From: Varroa destructor
Taxonomy: Eukaryota > Arthropoda > Arachnida > Mesostigmata > Varroidae
Assembly: GCF_002443255.2 (NCBI RefSeq)
Contig: NW_019211459.1
Location: 26,364,747-26,428,746 of the forward strand
Direction of reading: 5' to 3'
DNA length: 64,000 nucleotides
The notes below the pieces were generated by a model. The model was not told where the DNA came from. It ran no database searches and was given only the letters and a program-made list of their open reading frames with translations. How positions within the stretch are numbered: position 1 is the stretch's first letter; each line of letters opens with the position of its first letter. Below, in pieces: positions 63,429 to 64,000 of the stretch. The position numbers were made by a program, and so were the translations under genes.

Positions 63429-64000
63429 GTAGGCGAACGATGAGTCTGTTTTGTTTATTTATCTGACATAAACCCAGTTACATGGGTCACTAACTCAATT
63501 GAGACTGTTACTGTTAACGATTCATTTATAATACGTGCTTTATCAAATAACCTCCTGTATAATTCCGGATTGTGTTTTTAAGCGTTCTCGTTAACGCGTC
63601 CACCGGGTGCAGTTCTCATCCAGAATCAATCTTCTGATAAATAATTCGGTATAGTAAGAATAATATTACGCTTTAATTGCTAGTAACTCCAAAACGGCGA
63701 ACTGGGATCGATCAGTAGGCATATGTATAGCTAATCTTTTGCGTGTTGCTAAATAATTTTTTGTTTTTTTTTTTATAAACATAAATAGAACTAACAGTCG
63801 AGATATATGTAGGTGTCAAAGTCTTTCAGTGCTAGCCGATTGTCTTCACTACTAATCAAGCTTGGCTGCTAATGGCTTTCAGCGTTAACTACTTCAAATG
63901 AAGCCTTCAAGCAGACTCTTAAACAACAAGTACAATTTTTAAAACCGCCTAGCACGATATTTCCGTCAGATACAAAATTGAGGTATTCTTTTATATGTAT
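63429..64000. other. ORP intron continuing off the window
   Basis: Starts with the donor GAAG|gtaggc. No exon encoding the next ORD block (the family's TITLELLxHNEAYTW region) could be found before the right edge, so the intron extends past it. Confidence 0.6.

Noticed and set aside
1..64000. CRISPR arrays, bacterial operons, phage or plasmid features
   Set aside because: The sequence is plainly eukaryotic (spliced genes, GT-AG introns). No regularly spaced repeats with unique spacers were seen.

Overview
This is a eukaryotic nuclear window, most likely from an arthropod. The genes are split into many short exons with GT-AG introns, introns and intergenic DNA are AT-rich with long (AT)n runs, and the transposon remains are of mariner and R1/Jockey-like LINE type. 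All recognisable proteins are conserved animal proteins (TTC5, PLK4, STRIP, TM7SF3 and an ORP1/ORP2-type oxysterol-binding-related protein). A chelicerate such as a mite is my guess from the overall look; it is not proved by anything here.

Layout. 1-17.7 kb holds no recognisable host gene: AT-rich unique DNA, a decayed LINE (about 10.77-11.9 kb), a hairpin-like inverted repeat (15.88 kb) and an (AT)24 run. 17.76-22.09 kb carries TTC5 on the minus strand, plus a partial tandem duplicate of its last two exons that is now a pseudogene. PLK4 starts 0.7 kb away on the plus strand (22.79-27.01 kb), so TTC5 and PLK4 are head to head and probably share a promoter region. PLK4 runs tail to tail into STRIP (minus, 28.48-33.92 kb, 12 coding exons, 844 aa). 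TM7SF3 follows, also minus (36.21-40.17 kb, 4 coding exons, 571 aa). 40.2-58.5 kb is a second gene-poor stretch, with a possible LTR fragment, a decayed mariner, a GC-rich triplet-repeat block (about 51.0-52.1 kb) and long T tracts. From 58.54 kb to the right edge lie four exons of an ORP1/ORP2-type lipid-transfer protein, which continues past the window.

The genes are unrelated housekeeping and signalling genes: p300/actin-linked TPR cofactor, centriole duplication kinase, STRIPAK scaffold, seven-pass membrane protein and sterol/lipid transfer protein. I see no operon-like functional cluster. I rebuilt the gene models by hand from splice sites, reading phase and family similarity recalled from memory; all exon phases close. 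UTRs are not resolved.

I did not find a new defence or mobile system. The most interesting gene-level observation is that the PLK4 model has almost no linker between kinase and polo boxes, the region that in well-studied animals carries the self-destruction phosphodegron. Next come the freshly decayed TTC5 duplicate and a GC-AG intron forced by the reading frame in the ORP gene.
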